A stretch of DNA of 64,000 nucleotides from Paenibacillus sp. L3-i20 (lineage in GTDB: Bacteria; Bacillota; Bacilli; Paenibacillales; Paenibacillaceae), in contig NZ_BQME02000001.1 of NCBI RefSeq assembly GCF_022180385.2, positions 2,407,636-2,471,635 on the forward strand. Direction: 5' to 3'. Under the pieces are notes generated by a model, which was not told the DNA's origin, did not search any database, and was given only the letters and a program-made list of their open reading frames with translations. Made by a program: the position numbers and the translations under genes. How positions within the stretch are numbered: position 1 is the first letter of the stretch; each line of letters starts with the position of its first letter. Below, in pieces: positions 16,657-25,742 of the stretch.

Positions 16657-17728
16657 TGACGGATTGTCAACTCAAGTGCGACACTTCTTCCATAAAGGCT
16701 TCGTGTGCCGATTTCCAACCTAGACATTTACGAGGGCGATTGTTAATGAGAAACAATGCACATGTTAGTTCGTCTTCTGTAACTTCTGCGAAATCATTAC
16801 CTTTTGGGAAGAATTCTCTCAGCAGTCCGTTTGCATTCTCATTTGTTCCTCGTTGCCAGGATGAATAGGGATCAGCAAAGTACACGTTCATACCATGTAA
16901 TGCTGTTAAGCGTTCATGGCAAGCAAACTCTTTTCCACGGTCAACAGTAGCCGTTTTGAAGGCAATAGCAGAGAACGAACGGACAATTTGCTTAAACGAT
17001 TCTTCCATTGAATCTGCTGTTCGGTCTATCATGTTTATGGCATGGTAGTATCTTGTTTTGCGTTCAACAAAGGTCGAGACGCAAGCTTTGCTTTTACCAC
17101 GGCTTGAAACCATTGTGTCCAATTCCCAATGCCCAAAAGATTTACGCGTACGTACTTCTTTCGGACGATCGTGAATAGACTGCCCAATAGTAAAGCGACC
17201 TCGTTTCTCTAGCAGCTTACGACGCTTCCCCTTGTGTCTTAGAAAGCTTGTATTTCCTTTGACTAGTCTTCCTTGATAAATCCAACGGTAAATGGTTTTG
17301 AATGACACTTGTAGAAGAGGTTCATCCTGTTTCATTCTGCCTTCAATTTGTTCAGGTGACCATGTTTCTACAAGCTTAGAAGTGATATATTGCTGCCGTA
17401 CTGCATTCCATTTTTCAGGACGTTTACAGTTCTTTCGTTTCATTTCATAGATTTTCTGAGCACGGACTGCACAGTAAGTCTCATCCTTCTTTTGACGCTT
17501 CAGTTCACGGGATACACTCGAATGATGGCGATCTAGTTCACATGCAATGGCTCTAGCGGACCATCCTAATCGGTGGAGCAATTCTAGCTGACTTCGTTCC
17601 CTTGTGTTAATATGACTATAGCTCATGACTGATTCTCCTGTGTAGGGATGTGGTGTGGTAACTTCATTCTACACACGAATCAGCCATGGGTCATTTTTAT
17701 ATGTCGCACTTCATATTACAATCCATCA
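16657..17728. mobile_element. IS30 family insertion sequence
   Basis: About 1.07 kb with one transposase gene on the minus strand. The ends are imperfect inverted repeats: the left end from 16657 reads TGACGGATTGT and goes on to AAGTGCGACA; the complement of the right end, from 17728 inward, reads TGATGGATTGT and likewise reaches AAGTGCGACA. About 20 of 27 positions match. I could not find a convincing target duplication; IS30 elements make only 2-3 bp. The transposase frame is intact, so the element could be active. Confidence 0.85.
16667..17626 (-). CDS. IS30 family transposase
   Basis: A 319-residue DDE transposase, full length for the family. The N-terminal helix-turn-helix is in RERSQLELLHRLGWSARAIACELDRHHSSVSREL, which is typical of IS30 (the SxVSRELxR motif). 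The catalytic core shows the first Asp in FGHWELDTMVSSRG, the second in TATVDRGKEFA and the Glu in QRGTNENANGLLREFFPKG. AGGAG lies before the ATG. It catalyses transposition of the surrounding element and has no role in neighbouring functions. Confidence 0.95.
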   Translation of the reverse strand: MSYSHINTRERSQLELLHRLGWSARAIACELDRHHSSVSRELKRQKKDETYCAVRAQKIYEMKRKNCKRPEKWNAVRQQYITSKLVETWSPEQIEGRMKQDEPLLQVSFKTIYRWIYQGRLVKGNTSFLRHKGKRRKLLEKRGRFTIGQSIHDRPKEVRTRKSFGHWELDTMVSSRGKSKACVSTFVERKTRYYHAINMIDRTADSMEESFKQIVRSFSAIAFKTATVDRGKEFACHERLTALHGMNVYFADPYSSWQRGTNENANGLLREFFPKGNDFAEVTEDELTCALFLINNRPRKCLGWKSAHEAFMEEVSHLS

Positions 17729-17834
17729 TAATTATATCTTAAGGATAAGATGCGACTAAGCATTATATAAATACTTTTTTATTATTGAGAATATGTATAT
17801 AACAGTAATATCTACATGAAGGTAGGGATTAAAT

Positions 17835-18356
17835 ATGTTAATGCAACAATTGGATGAACAGTTTAAAATAAAGCAAATACCGACAAATTATAGTCTAGCA
17901 GAAGTAGAGAAGTTTCTTAAGACAAAATATAACGCTAGAAATGTTGATAAGAATAATTTTATTGATTTGAAATTAGATCCTTCAGTAAATTTCGATAACA
18001 TAGTAGCCTGTTATATAATTGATGATAAAACTGTACTAGAATCAATATATAACGAAAGTGAAATTGAAATGCATATTCAATTTTCAGAAATGTATGCATC
18101 TAGCTCTGAAAGTATCCCTAAATCAGAATTAATGTGGAGAGATATTCAAAGGGGGAAAATTATAAATGTTGTTATTGAGAGTGCTGATCAGAAGAGTATG
18201 ACGGCATTTACATTACAAGGGCTATGTGAAAAATTGCTATATGATCTAATCATATTAAAAGGTATCGACCGTAAGGAATGTAAATTAGGAAATGAGCAGT
18301 ATGAATTTTATTTAACCATATTAAATAATGCTGGACTTCTAAAGTCAGAAGATTAG
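17835..18356 (+). CDS. Hypothetical protein
   Basis: A 173-residue protein I do not recognise. It is acidic, lacks a signal peptide or membrane helix, and looks like a compact alpha/beta cytoplasmic domain. Visible segments are YSLAEVEKFLKTKYNARNVDK, IVACYIIDDKTVLESIYNESEIEMHIQF and a helical C-terminus. A GGTAGGG-like ribosome site precedes the ATG, and a strong terminator follows the stop, so it is probably a true gene. It lies right beside the IS element and is AT-rich, which could mean acquisition by transfer. DUF4391-like folds are one possibility but I cannot support it. Confidence 0.6.
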   Translation: MLMQQLDEQFKIKQIPTNYSLAEVEKFLKTKYNARNVDKNNFIDLKLDPSVNFDNIVACYIIDDKTVLESIYNESEIEMHIQFSEMYASSSESIPKSELMWRDIQRGKIINVVIESADQKSMTAFTLQGLCEKLLYDLIILKGIDRKECKLGNEQYEFYLTILNNAGLLKSED

Positions 18357-18370
18357 CTGAAAAGGAAAGT

Positions 18371-18409
18371 TAAGGCTGCCGAGATATAGTCTCGACAGCC
18401 TTATTTTTG
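18371..18409 (+). terminator. Rho-independent terminator
   Basis: AAGGCTG-C-CGAGA / TCTCG-A-CAGCCTT with loop TATAG, followed by ATTTTT. It ends the hypothetical gene. Confidence 0.85.
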
Positions 18410-18599
18410 TTTATTGTTAATAAAAAACTCAGAAGTAGCCGAGCTGCTTCTAAATGGAATCAAGCGGTGACGTAATCCGCTAAACAAAATGCTTAAACAA
18501 AACTTAAACAAAGCGATAACTTCCTTTAACCTCCATCTTCTAACATAGTAATCAAGAGATTGATTGCAATTAAATATAGCTAGAGAGGTGGAGGCAACA

Positions 18600-20096
18600 T
18601 TGAGACCATTAGAGATCATACTTGTTATCGCATGTTTGTGCTTGCTTGTTCATTTGTTCAGTGGGAAATTGATGAAAAAAACTGGGCTTGCGGCAGTTGC
18701 CGCGAGTGTAGCGGCATTGGCTTTACATGTAGTTGTTGAGGGCTATAGATGGCAGATGGGTTTTATTTATGTGAGTAGTGTACTTGCCAGTATTATAGTA
18801 GGAGTCGGAAGTAGACGACGAAATAACCGTTCCCGTGTGTGGAAACCAATAAAATTTGCATTCTATTCAATAATGGTAATTTTCACATTAGGTTCAGCGG
18901 TGCTATCGATATATTTGCCGGTATTTAATTTGCCAAAGCCGAATGGTCAATATGCGGTAGGCACTGAAAGTTTCCACTTTATGGATGTTAATAGAGATGA
19001 GACTTTTACAACAATGAAAGAAGACAAGAGGCAATTAATGGTCCAACTTTGGTACCCAGCTGAGGCAACTGCTGACAAAAAACAAAGTCCAATCTTCCCA
19101 ACTGAAGATGCTGTATTTAAGGAGTTTATAGGTGCTTATGCAGAAACATTCAAAGTTCCAGCGATTACGCTTGATTACTGGAAATATGCAAAAAGTAATG
19201 CCTATAAAGATGCCAAAATAGTGACCTCAGCAGTACCATACCCGGTTGTTATGTTAAGTCATGGCTTTGGCACAGGCAAAGTTATTCATGCAGGGCAAGC
19301 CGAAAGTTTAGCGAGTCATGGATATATCGTGGTTGCTATTGACCATACGTACAATACGATGGCTACTGCTTTTCCAGATGGGAATATAACAAAGTTTAGT
19401 GATGCCAAAACAGATATGGATCGAAATACGAATTCCAACGTGACGTTAGATATTTGGGCAAATGATGTAAAATTTGTTCTAAAGCAACTAAAACAAATAA
19501 ATGAGGGTCAGTTATCGAGTCAGTTTACGGGGAAGCTCGATATGGGGAACGTGGGTGTTATGGGTCATTCGATTGGCGGAGCAACAGCATTCAAATCGTA
19601 TTATTCCAATCCCGACCTAAAGGCGGGAGTTTTAATGGACAGTTCGATGTTCGAATTAGAGAAAACATATGATATTACGAAACCTTTTATGATTATGGAG
19701 GCTGAGAATACATTTGAGATTAGGGAGAAAAGCAAAAAGTTTATTACAGACGAGGAGCTGAAGGAAATAAGCTTAACCCGTGAAGAGATGAATGGGATTA
19801 TAGAAGATAATAACAAGCAATATAAAATTATTGACCATATCGTTGATCGTGGTGGCACTATGATTTATATAGAGGGTACAAAACACTTTAATTTTACAGA
19901 TCTCCAAATGTATACGCCGCTAGCTTCAATCATGGGTATTACAGGCGAACTTGATGGAAACAGAGGTGCATTTATTGTGAACCAGTATGTACTGGACTTC
20001 TTCAATAAACATTTAAAAGGTACAGAAGGAGAGATCATTAAAGGCTCCAATCCAAAGTTCCCTGAGGTGAAATTTCCTTATGAAGACGGTCATTAG
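18600..20096 (+). CDS. Membrane-anchored esterase, PAF acetylhydrolase-like
   Basis: About 498 residues, started at the TTG at 18600 behind GGAGG (18590-18594). Three or four N-terminal membrane helices (residues 3-22, 28-45, 50-68, 85-108) anchor a C-terminal alpha/beta hydrolase. The nucleophile S324 lies in GHSIGG, with the oxyanion segment VVMLSHGFGTGK upstream; D347 in LMDSSMF and H429 in GTKHFNF complete the triad. The fold and order match the platelet-activating factor acetylhydrolase (p-II) family, which removes short acyl groups from lipids or cleaves similar esters. The substrate here is unknown. It has no obvious operon partner. Confidence 0.85.
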   Translation: MRPLEIILVIACLCLLVHLFSGKLMKKTGLAAVAASVAALALHVVVEGYRWQMGFIYVSSVLASIIVGVGSRRRNNRSRVWKPIKFAFYSIMVIFTLGSAVLSIYLPVFNLPKPNGQYAVGTESFHFMDVNRDETFTTMKEDKRQLMVQLWYPAEATADKKQSPIFPTEDAVFKEFIGAYAETFKVPAITLDYWKYAKSNAYKDAKIVTSAVPYPVVMLSHGFGTGKVIHAGQAESLASHGYIVVAIDHTYNTMATAFPDGNITKFSDAKTDMDRNTNSNVTLDIWANDVKFVLKQLKQINEGQLSSQFTGKLDMGNVGVMGHSIGGATAFKSYYSNPDLKAGVLMDSSMFELEKTYDITKPFMIMEAENTFEIREKSKKFITDEELKEISLTREEMNGIIEDNNKQYKIIDHIVDRGGTMIYIEGTKHFNFTDLQMYTPLASIMGITGELDGNRGAFIVNQYVLDFFNKHLKGTEGEIIKGSNPKFPEVKFPYEDGH

Positions 20097-20193
20097 ATTC
20101 TGATTATTAAAATGATAGCCAAAAATTAGGTTAAGCGTTATTCTCTACTAAAAGCTTGAATACTGCAATCAAGCAAATGAAGGAGATTGGCTT

Positions 20194-20886
20194 ATGAAAG
20201 TTATTGGTCTTATTGGCGGGATGAGTTGGGAATCTACCGTGAAATACTATCAAATTATTAATGAAGAAGTGAAACGAAGATTAGGCGGATTGCATTCAGT
20301 GAAATGTTTGTTGTATAGCGTTGATTTTGCAGAAATTGCACGTTATCAAGCTGAAGGAGATTGGGAAGGAGCGGGTAAGTTGTTAGGCGAAGTCGCGCTG
20401 TCTTTGGAGAAGGGCGGGGCAGACTTTATTGTCATATGTACAAATACAATGCATAACGTAATCGAATATATAGAAGAGAAAATTAGTATACCTATTTTGC
20501 ATATTGCTGACGCAACAGCGGACCAAATCAATCAAGCAGGGATAAGTGCGGTTGGGCTGCTTGGCACCAAATATACGATGGAGCAAGATTTCTATAAATC
20601 TAGAATAGAATCTGCGGGCATTCATGTGTTGGTGCCAGGAATTGAAGATAGAGAAACGGTTAATAAAATTATCTATGATGAATTGTGCTTAGGGAAGATA
20701 GAGCAGTCATCAAGGGACTATTATAAGCGAGTTATTGGGCGTTTAGTTGAACGTGGAGCAGAAGGGATCATATTGGGGTGTACCGAAATTGGATTGTTGA
20801 TCACTCAAGAGGATTCGGAAGTGCCTTTATTTGATACCACTGTCATACACGCTATTGAATCGGTGAATCAAGCATTAGACGAGTAA
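20194..20886 (+). CDS. Aspartate/glutamate racemase family protein
   Basis: A 230-residue cofactor-independent racemase. The start MKVIGLIGGMSWEST is diagnostic of the RacX/YgeA branch. The two catalytic cysteines lie in ICTNTMHN (about residue 88) and LGCTEIGLL (about residue 198). Members racemise aspartate or other amino acids in the cytoplasm and contribute D-amino acids to the cell wall or to signalling. GAAGGAG precedes the ATG. It is about 100 bases behind the esterase gene and may be co-transcribed with it, but no functional link is evident. Confidence 0.9.
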   Translation: MKVIGLIGGMSWESTVKYYQIINEEVKRRLGGLHSVKCLLYSVDFAEIARYQAEGDWEGAGKLLGEVALSLEKGGADFIVICTNTMHNVIEYIEEKISIPILHIADATADQINQAGISAVGLLGTKYTMEQDFYKSRIESAGIHVLVPGIEDRETVNKIIYDELCLGKIEQSSRDYYKRVIGRLVERGAEGIILGCTEIGLLITQEDSEVPLFDTTVIHAIESVNQALDE

Positions 20887-20911
20887 TGATTTCAAGTAGA
20901 ATGTGCAAAAA

Positions 20912-20965
20912 AGAAAATGCCATTCCCATACATCTATGAAGTGATGTATGGGAATGGCGTTATTT
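20912..20965. terminator. Bidirectional terminator
   Basis: A perfect 16-bp stem GCCATTCCCATACATC (20919-20934) / GATGTATGGGAATGGC (20943-20958). The minus strand continues into ATTTTCTTTTTT, so it best serves the converging lipoprotein operon; on the plus strand it follows the racemase stop. Confidence 0.85.
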
Positions 20966-20968
20966 GCG

Positions 20969-21832
20969 TTACTTCACTTGTAGGACAAAAGGGGCAACTA
21001 TCACTTTGCCGTTGACTTGAAATTGTCCCCAAATTTTGTACAGGCCAGCTGCGGGGAATTCAGTATGGAACATAACATTTGAACCTCCGCCCATACCGTC
21101 CATAGCATGAACATGCAAATAACGATCCGCAGAAGAATCGAGTATGACCGCATGACCGCGTGTCCCAAGGAAAGGTTCTACATCAGCAATAGGCTTGCCA
21201 GAATTTTTATCTGTGAGTTGAAAATTGAGCATAACCATTTGCCCAGCTTTTAACTCATCTGAGTCAGGCATCGTTGATAAAGTGACGACCACGTCGTCAA
21301 TTGTTTTGGTGGATGATGAATCGGGAGATACGGACGAATTTGCACGAGATGTTCCCGGCAACGTTATCCATTGCTTATGGACAGTGAGTTCTTTTCCCGC
21401 AGGTATAAACTCGGAAATGAGTAGAAAGTCTCCAGCGAACGGGAATTGATGTTGGATTTCGAATGTCCCATTCTCATTAAATTCAGGGTGAATATGTGCA
21501 AAAATCGAAAGATCACGGCTTACAATGATGAAGTGAAACAGCTTCGTCATATCTTCGGTAAACCTGTTTACAGGCTTGCCTGCCTCATCTTTAACTGCGA
21601 GGAGCAACGTTTCAGATTGACCACTCACTATTTCACCGTCACTAGTACTTACTTCAACGACATAGCCATTACTTGTGGGGTTTTTCATTCCCGACGTTCT
21701 GAGCTCATGCAGCAAACCACGATCCGGTGGATTGCGTCCTAAGTCATCCCATGCCCCATTTGTACACCCATTTAGAAAAAAAATAACTGCAAGCACTAAT
21801 GAACCTACAAGCAATAATCTTTTCTTGACCAT
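20969..21832 (-). CDS. Lipoprotein with histidine-rich beta domains (YtkA-like)
   Basis: A 287-residue exported lipoprotein: the signal peptide ends in a lipobox with Cys23 (VIFFLNGC). Two beta-sandwich domains follow, one with FHFIIVSRDLSIFAHIHPEF and one with FLGTRGHAVILD...YLHVHAMDGM. Such HxHP and HxH pairs resemble YtkA/FixH-type proteins and copper-handling lipoproteins. It probably binds a metal or a hydrophobic ligand on the outer face of the membrane. GGAAGGA overlaps the end of the upstream gene, whose stop is 4 bases away, so the two are one operon with linked roles. Confidence 0.75.
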   Translation of the reverse strand: MVKKRLLLVGSLVLAVIFFLNGCTNGAWDDLGRNPPDRGLLHELRTSGMKNPTSNGYVVEVSTSDGEIVSGQSETLLLAVKDEAGKPVNRFTEDMTKLFHFIIVSRDLSIFAHIHPEFNENGTFEIQHQFPFAGDFLLISEFIPAGKELTVHKQWITLPGTSRANSSVSPDSSSTKTIDDVVVTLSTMPDSDELKAGQMVMLNFQLTDKNSGKPIADVEPFLGTRGHAVILDSSADRYLHVHAMDGMGGGSNVMFHTEFPAAGLYKIWGQFQVNGKVIVAPFVLQVK

Positions 21833-21836
21833 TGGC

Positions 21837-22898
21837 TTAACTTCCTTCCCGCGCAGGGGGAATGGCTAATATAGACAATGCGAGTGAAGCTAGTGCAGAC
21901 TGAACAAGCGCACCACCCCAAAATTCTGGAGGCCAGCCGACCCCAACATCAATTTGCACGATTATAAAATACAAGCCCCAAACGACAAGCGGCACTAAGA
22001 GTGCGATTAGTCTGTAAGTCCATATTCGGGTTTGATTTGGTTTCAGTGTATGGACTAACACATCAGCTACAAAGCCACCTGCTAGCAAAAACAGAATTGA
22101 GGGCCATGATACAAATCCGTAAAGTGCCCCCATCGCTGTTCCAAGGAATGTCATGTAAAACGTGAATGCACCGAATGGTGTTTTCCAACGACTTAATATA
22201 AGGAAAATCGGGTACATCATCAATATCGTATCAAGCAATATAGTAATCAAGCCGCGAATAGCTTCTATTTCAACTAAAAAAGGCATCTTCTCTGTCAGTT
22301 GATCGACGTTTGGTTTAGCCGGAATGTTCTCGAAAAATGCCCACGCATACATTAAGAAAAAAGCAACAATCGTCGCGGATAAAGTAGCAGACATTAATGT
22401 GGGGAAAAACTGTTTCCATGTTGGTGCCTGCTCTGGCTTTCTCCAACCAACTCGGAAGGGGCTGCTTAGAATCAATAAAGAACCAAGTAATAAAAGTAGA
22501 TGTGTTGGGCTTAGAAGTGCAGCAGTGTTCTCCTCAATGCCGAAAACGATGTGCCAAGCCATATCGCCTAGTCCACCAATAAAAAATACGAGTACGCCAG
22601 ATACACCAAGGCCATAGCCCTCGGGGATCGCTTTTAACCAGCCTAACCCAGTACTCCTTTTGTTCTGATACACGATCCACAATAGCCATGTAGCGGTAGC
22701 TAAATAACCAGAGTACAGGATGGCATGCCAAGGTGTGAAGAATGATTCTACTGCACCATGGTTATGTGCATAGCCATCGATAAAAAATCCGATAATTAGC
22801 CAAGTTCCTAACAGCATTGTAATTACGTTTTTACTGGTTGAAACTTTGTCCTCTGATGTCTGCAATTGTGAGTTCCCCTCATCTTGTTGCTTAGCCAC
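21837..22898 (-). CDS. Polytopic membrane protein, operon partner of the lipoprotein
   Basis: A 353-residue integral membrane protein with about nine helices. Histidines sit at helix edges: IDGYAHNHG, TPWHAILYSG, GDMAWHIVFGIEE and SPTHLLLLLGS. This pattern suggests metal or heme binding, though no named family is certain. It lies directly upstream of the histidine-rich lipoprotein with a 4-base gap, so they likely form a metal-related complex or assembly pair. The first 25 residues are polar and cytoplasmic. Function is inferred from context only. Confidence 0.65.
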   Translation of the reverse strand: MAKQQDEGNSQLQTSEDKVSTSKNVITMLLGTWLIIGFFIDGYAHNHGAVESFFTPWHAILYSGYLATATWLLWIVYQNKRSTGLGWLKAIPEGYGLGVSGVLVFFIGGLGDMAWHIVFGIEENTAALLSPTHLLLLLGSLLILSSPFRVGWRKPEQAPTWKQFFPTLMSATLSATIVAFFLMYAWAFFENIPAKPNVDQLTEKMPFLVEIEAIRGLITILLDTILMMYPIFLILSRWKTPFGAFTFYMTFLGTAMGALYGFVSWPSILFLLAGGFVADVLVHTLKPNQTRIWTYRLIALLVPLVVWGLYFIIVQIDVGVGWPPEFWGGALVQSALASLALSILAIPPAREGS

Positions 22899-23091
22899 AG
22901 TATTCCCTCCCTATTTCTCTCTTTGTAGTTGAACAGTAGTCCGGAGTTCGTCAGCTATTAGGAAGAAATTATAAAGGGTTTATGAATAAGATCGGACACC
23001 GTCATTTATTATGTATGCCATTAAATAGGTAATAATCACTATCCGTTCACAACATGATTGTGTGTATAACGTTAATTAGCTGTATTCTGAG

Positions 23092-24351
23092 CTACGGATT
23101 CATACGTAATCCAACTTCTTTTTTCTCCTCAATTGGCCATAGAAATCGGCTTAGTAACAGGCCCAAACAACCAAGTATAGCGGTTATTGTTCCAATTATG
23201 ATGAAGGATTGACCAGCTCCGACGCCACGAATGAGCATTCCTCCTGCAAGTGGTGCAGTCAGCATAATAGAACCTACTATTGTATTTTGGATGCCGAATA
23301 TTCGTCCAGTCATGTTGGGAGGTGTATGTTGTTGCAAAGTATAATTATGCGTTACCATGTAGAGCCCGTTTCCAATGCCGATCATAATCCCGAAGCAAAG
23401 CAAAAAGCCAAGTTCTATTCCGGGCTTGGAGCTGCCAAGCAGGATGATGCCTGCACCTATCAACAGATAGCCACCGCCAAATCCCCATCCGCTGTTTATA
23501 GTACTAAGGCGGTTTAAAAATAAGATGATGCCAACAGCTCCTACACCTATTGCTGAAACAAACCAACCTAGTAATGGCTCATTTGTGGGATCAATTCCTC
23601 GTAATACCGTCGCAAATTGATAGTCAATCATTAAAATGGACAACAGGCCGAAGGAGCCGTATATCAATGTGTGCAGCAACCTTTTTGTACGATACATGAA
23701 TCGCCAGCCCTCACGCCATTCAGCCCAAAACGTATGATGTATCTGTGTTTGTTCTTCGCTAGTAGCGACAAACTCTTCCCGCATAAGGCGAAGTGGCCAT
23801 AACAACAGTGCCGACAGCGTCTTGGTAATCGCATTAAATATTATGCATGCTTGTGGCGTTAGTACGACTAAAGCAATTGCACCCAAAAGAGGTCCTGCCA
23901 CCTTGGACGCTTGGCTAACTAATCCGTTAAGTGAAGTAGCTTGAAGCAGTAGGTCAGAGGGGACAACTTGTTTAGTGAGAGCTTGCTGGGCGGGTACATG
24001 GAATACACTCATAGCAGCGCGAAGTGCAAGTAGAGGCAGCAGCCATTCTATACTCGAAATAGTTAATATGGATAATGTTAAACCTGCCGTAATAACATCA
24101 CACACCATCATAATACGAGCTTTTTGGACATGGTCGACGATTGTCCCAGCGAAAGAGCCGAATAGAAGCCCTGGCAATGCCATTACGACTGGTATTAAAG
24201 CAATCATAAGTGGGTCGACGCCCCATTGATAGGCTACCAATACTTGAATAGCGAGCATGTCGAACCATTCTCCGAATGAAGCGAGGGAGTAAGAAGAAAA
24301 TAGAAGTCTAAATTTTCGATCCTTGAGTAGTGCATGATTTTGTTTGCCCAT
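23092..24351 (-). CDS. MFS transporter (MFS_3 / EntS-like)
   Basis: A 419-residue transporter with 12 helices. The start KDRKFRLLFSSYSLASFGEWFDMLAI and the loop AGTIVDHVQKARIMMVCD are typical of the MFS_3 group, which includes enterobactin exporters and macrolide efflux proteins. Later motifs include HVPAQQALTKQVVPSDLLLQATSLNGL. It is encoded 61 bases behind a winged-helix regulator in the same direction, so the regulator probably controls efflux of an unidentified compound. Confidence 0.85.
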   Translation of the reverse strand: MGKQNHALLKDRKFRLLFSSYSLASFGEWFDMLAIQVLVAYQWGVDPLMIALIPVVMALPGLLFGSFAGTIVDHVQKARIMMVCDVITAGLTLSILTISSIEWLLPLLALRAAMSVFHVPAQQALTKQVVPSDLLLQATSLNGLVSQASKVAGPLLGAIALVVLTPQACIIFNAITKTLSALLLWPLRLMREEFVATSEEQTQIHHTFWAEWREGWRFMYRTKRLLHTLIYGSFGLLSILMIDYQFATVLRGIDPTNEPLLGWFVSAIGVGAVGIILFLNRLSTINSGWGFGGGYLLIGAGIILLGSSKPGIELGFLLCFGIMIGIGNGLYMVTHNYTLQQHTPPNMTGRIFGIQNTIVGSIMLTAPLAGGMLIRGVGAGQSFIIIGTITAILGCLGLLLSRFLWPIEEKKEVGLRMNP

Positions 24352-24412
24352 AGATTATTCCTCCGTCAAAGTGATGATGGAATAATCATAGAGGATCAAT
24401 GTCAGAGGAATA

Positions 24413-25564
24413 TCAGACGGACAAAAGTGCACTTTCGATCATTTTTTCCAAGCTTGCTTTATGTTTGGTTAATCCATATTCCTTGTCTAGAGTTTCGTAT
24501 ATTGTCTTATATTTGCCGAGGAGTGCAGATTCGAACTGTTGTTGTTCCAAATAAAAGATGATCTGACATACTGAGATCAGCAGAAGATGAATGTTCAAGG
24601 TCATTTTTATTACATCTATGCCTTCATCCAGTATAACAATCGCCTGATTTCGTTCACCGATTGTAAGGAGCCAAAGCCCCTTGAGCACTAGAAAACGTCC
24701 GATTTCTCGTAAATAGGGAGTTTGTTGGAGCAATTCCTCTAACTTAGCGACTTTTTGCTCCGCCTCTGACAGATTTCCAGCTAATAGATATACATACATT
24801 TCTGCAAGCTCTACAGCCATAACAAATCCGTCGAGTCCTTGTTCTCTAACAACTAGGTGCGTATGAGCAAATTTTTCTATTGCTTCAGCTGTTTTATCTG
24901 CTTCTGCATATACATCTATAATATTAAGGATGTCTAGTTCTCTATGTTGTTCGTATGGAAGTAGATTTGCAGAGAGCACTCTCTTACAGAAGTTCAACAT
25001 TTGCTCTGGATGGGGTCTAGCTGCTCGATATAATAACAACATCCAGTACAATCGTTCACGAACTGGAATATCTTCAGAGTTAGTAAACCATGAGATGTCG
25101 CCTTGGATGAAATGGATATAGATGCGATAAAAAGGATCGATTTCGAAGCCGAGTATATCCTGTTGAGAAGATAATGTCAGCATCGATTTCCCTTGCCCGA
25201 AGCGCTGATATTTTTTAAACAAGCTGCTGATCGTTTCTTTCATGCCTTTATCATTCATTGAAGGATTGTCTAACCGGTTTGGCTGAGCGATAGTCAGACT
25301 ATAACCGTAGCCTCTCACTGTATTAATCGTGATACCTTCCCAATGCTTTAGCTTTTTCCTCAGTCTGTAAATATGGTCATCAACCGTACGTTCTACCGGA
25401 TATTCAAGTGGCCACACCCTATCAAGAAGCTGACCTCTTGTAAATGTTCGATTGCGATTTTCATATAAAAATTGCAGCAATGCAAATTCTTTGGCCAGTA
25501 ACTCCCGGTGGTTCACACCTTGGGTAACGATATAATTAGTAGGGTCAAATATAAGCTCCAACAT
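24413..25564 (-). CDS. Winged-helix regulator with TPR-like C-terminal domain
   Basis: About 383 residues. I start at the ATG at 25564 (MLELIFDPTNYIV), behind GGAAGGA; the frame is open six codons further but without a site. Residues 15-95 form an OmpR/PhoB-type DNA-binding domain (LLAKEFALLQFLYENRNRTFTRGQLLDRVWP, then RTVDDHIYRLRKKL and RGYGYSL). The rest is all helical with repeat-like helices, resembling the TPR-type sensor regions of stand-alone regulators (SARP/BTAD-like). There is no receiver domain. It is the first gene of an operon with an MFS exporter and probably responds to the exported molecule. Confidence 0.8.
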   Translation of the reverse strand: MLELIFDPTNYIVTQGVNHRELLAKEFALLQFLYENRNRTFTRGQLLDRVWPLEYPVERTVDDHIYRLRKKLKHWEGITINTVRGYGYSLTIAQPNRLDNPSMNDKGMKETISSLFKKYQRFGQGKSMLTLSSQQDILGFEIDPFYRIYIHFIQGDISWFTNSEDIPVRERLYWMLLLYRAARPHPEQMLNFCKRVLSANLLPYEQHRELDILNIIDVYAEADKTAEAIEKFAHTHLVVREQGLDGFVMAVELAEMYVYLLAGNLSEAEQKVAKLEELLQQTPYLREIGRFLVLKGLWLLTIGERNQAIVILDEGIDVIKMTLNIHLLLISVCQIIFYLEQQQFESALLGKYKTIYETLDKEYGLTKHKASLEKMIESALLSV

Positions 25565-25742
25565 CGTCCGTATTCCTTCCATTTCTAGTTACTAAATAGA
25601 ATAACACACATCGTTAAGTCAATTAAGGTAGCAATGAAAGATTAGCCCAGTGAGCGTTTCAACATGATATTATTTCTATATAGTCTAATGAAATAACGTT
25701 CCACATTTTCAATAAAAGGTTGATTTGAAAGGATAGATACTT

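Noticed and set aside
16657-17728. Target-site duplication of the IS30 element
   Set aside because: No identical 2-3 bp flanks could be fixed because the exact ends of the inverted repeats are uncertain.
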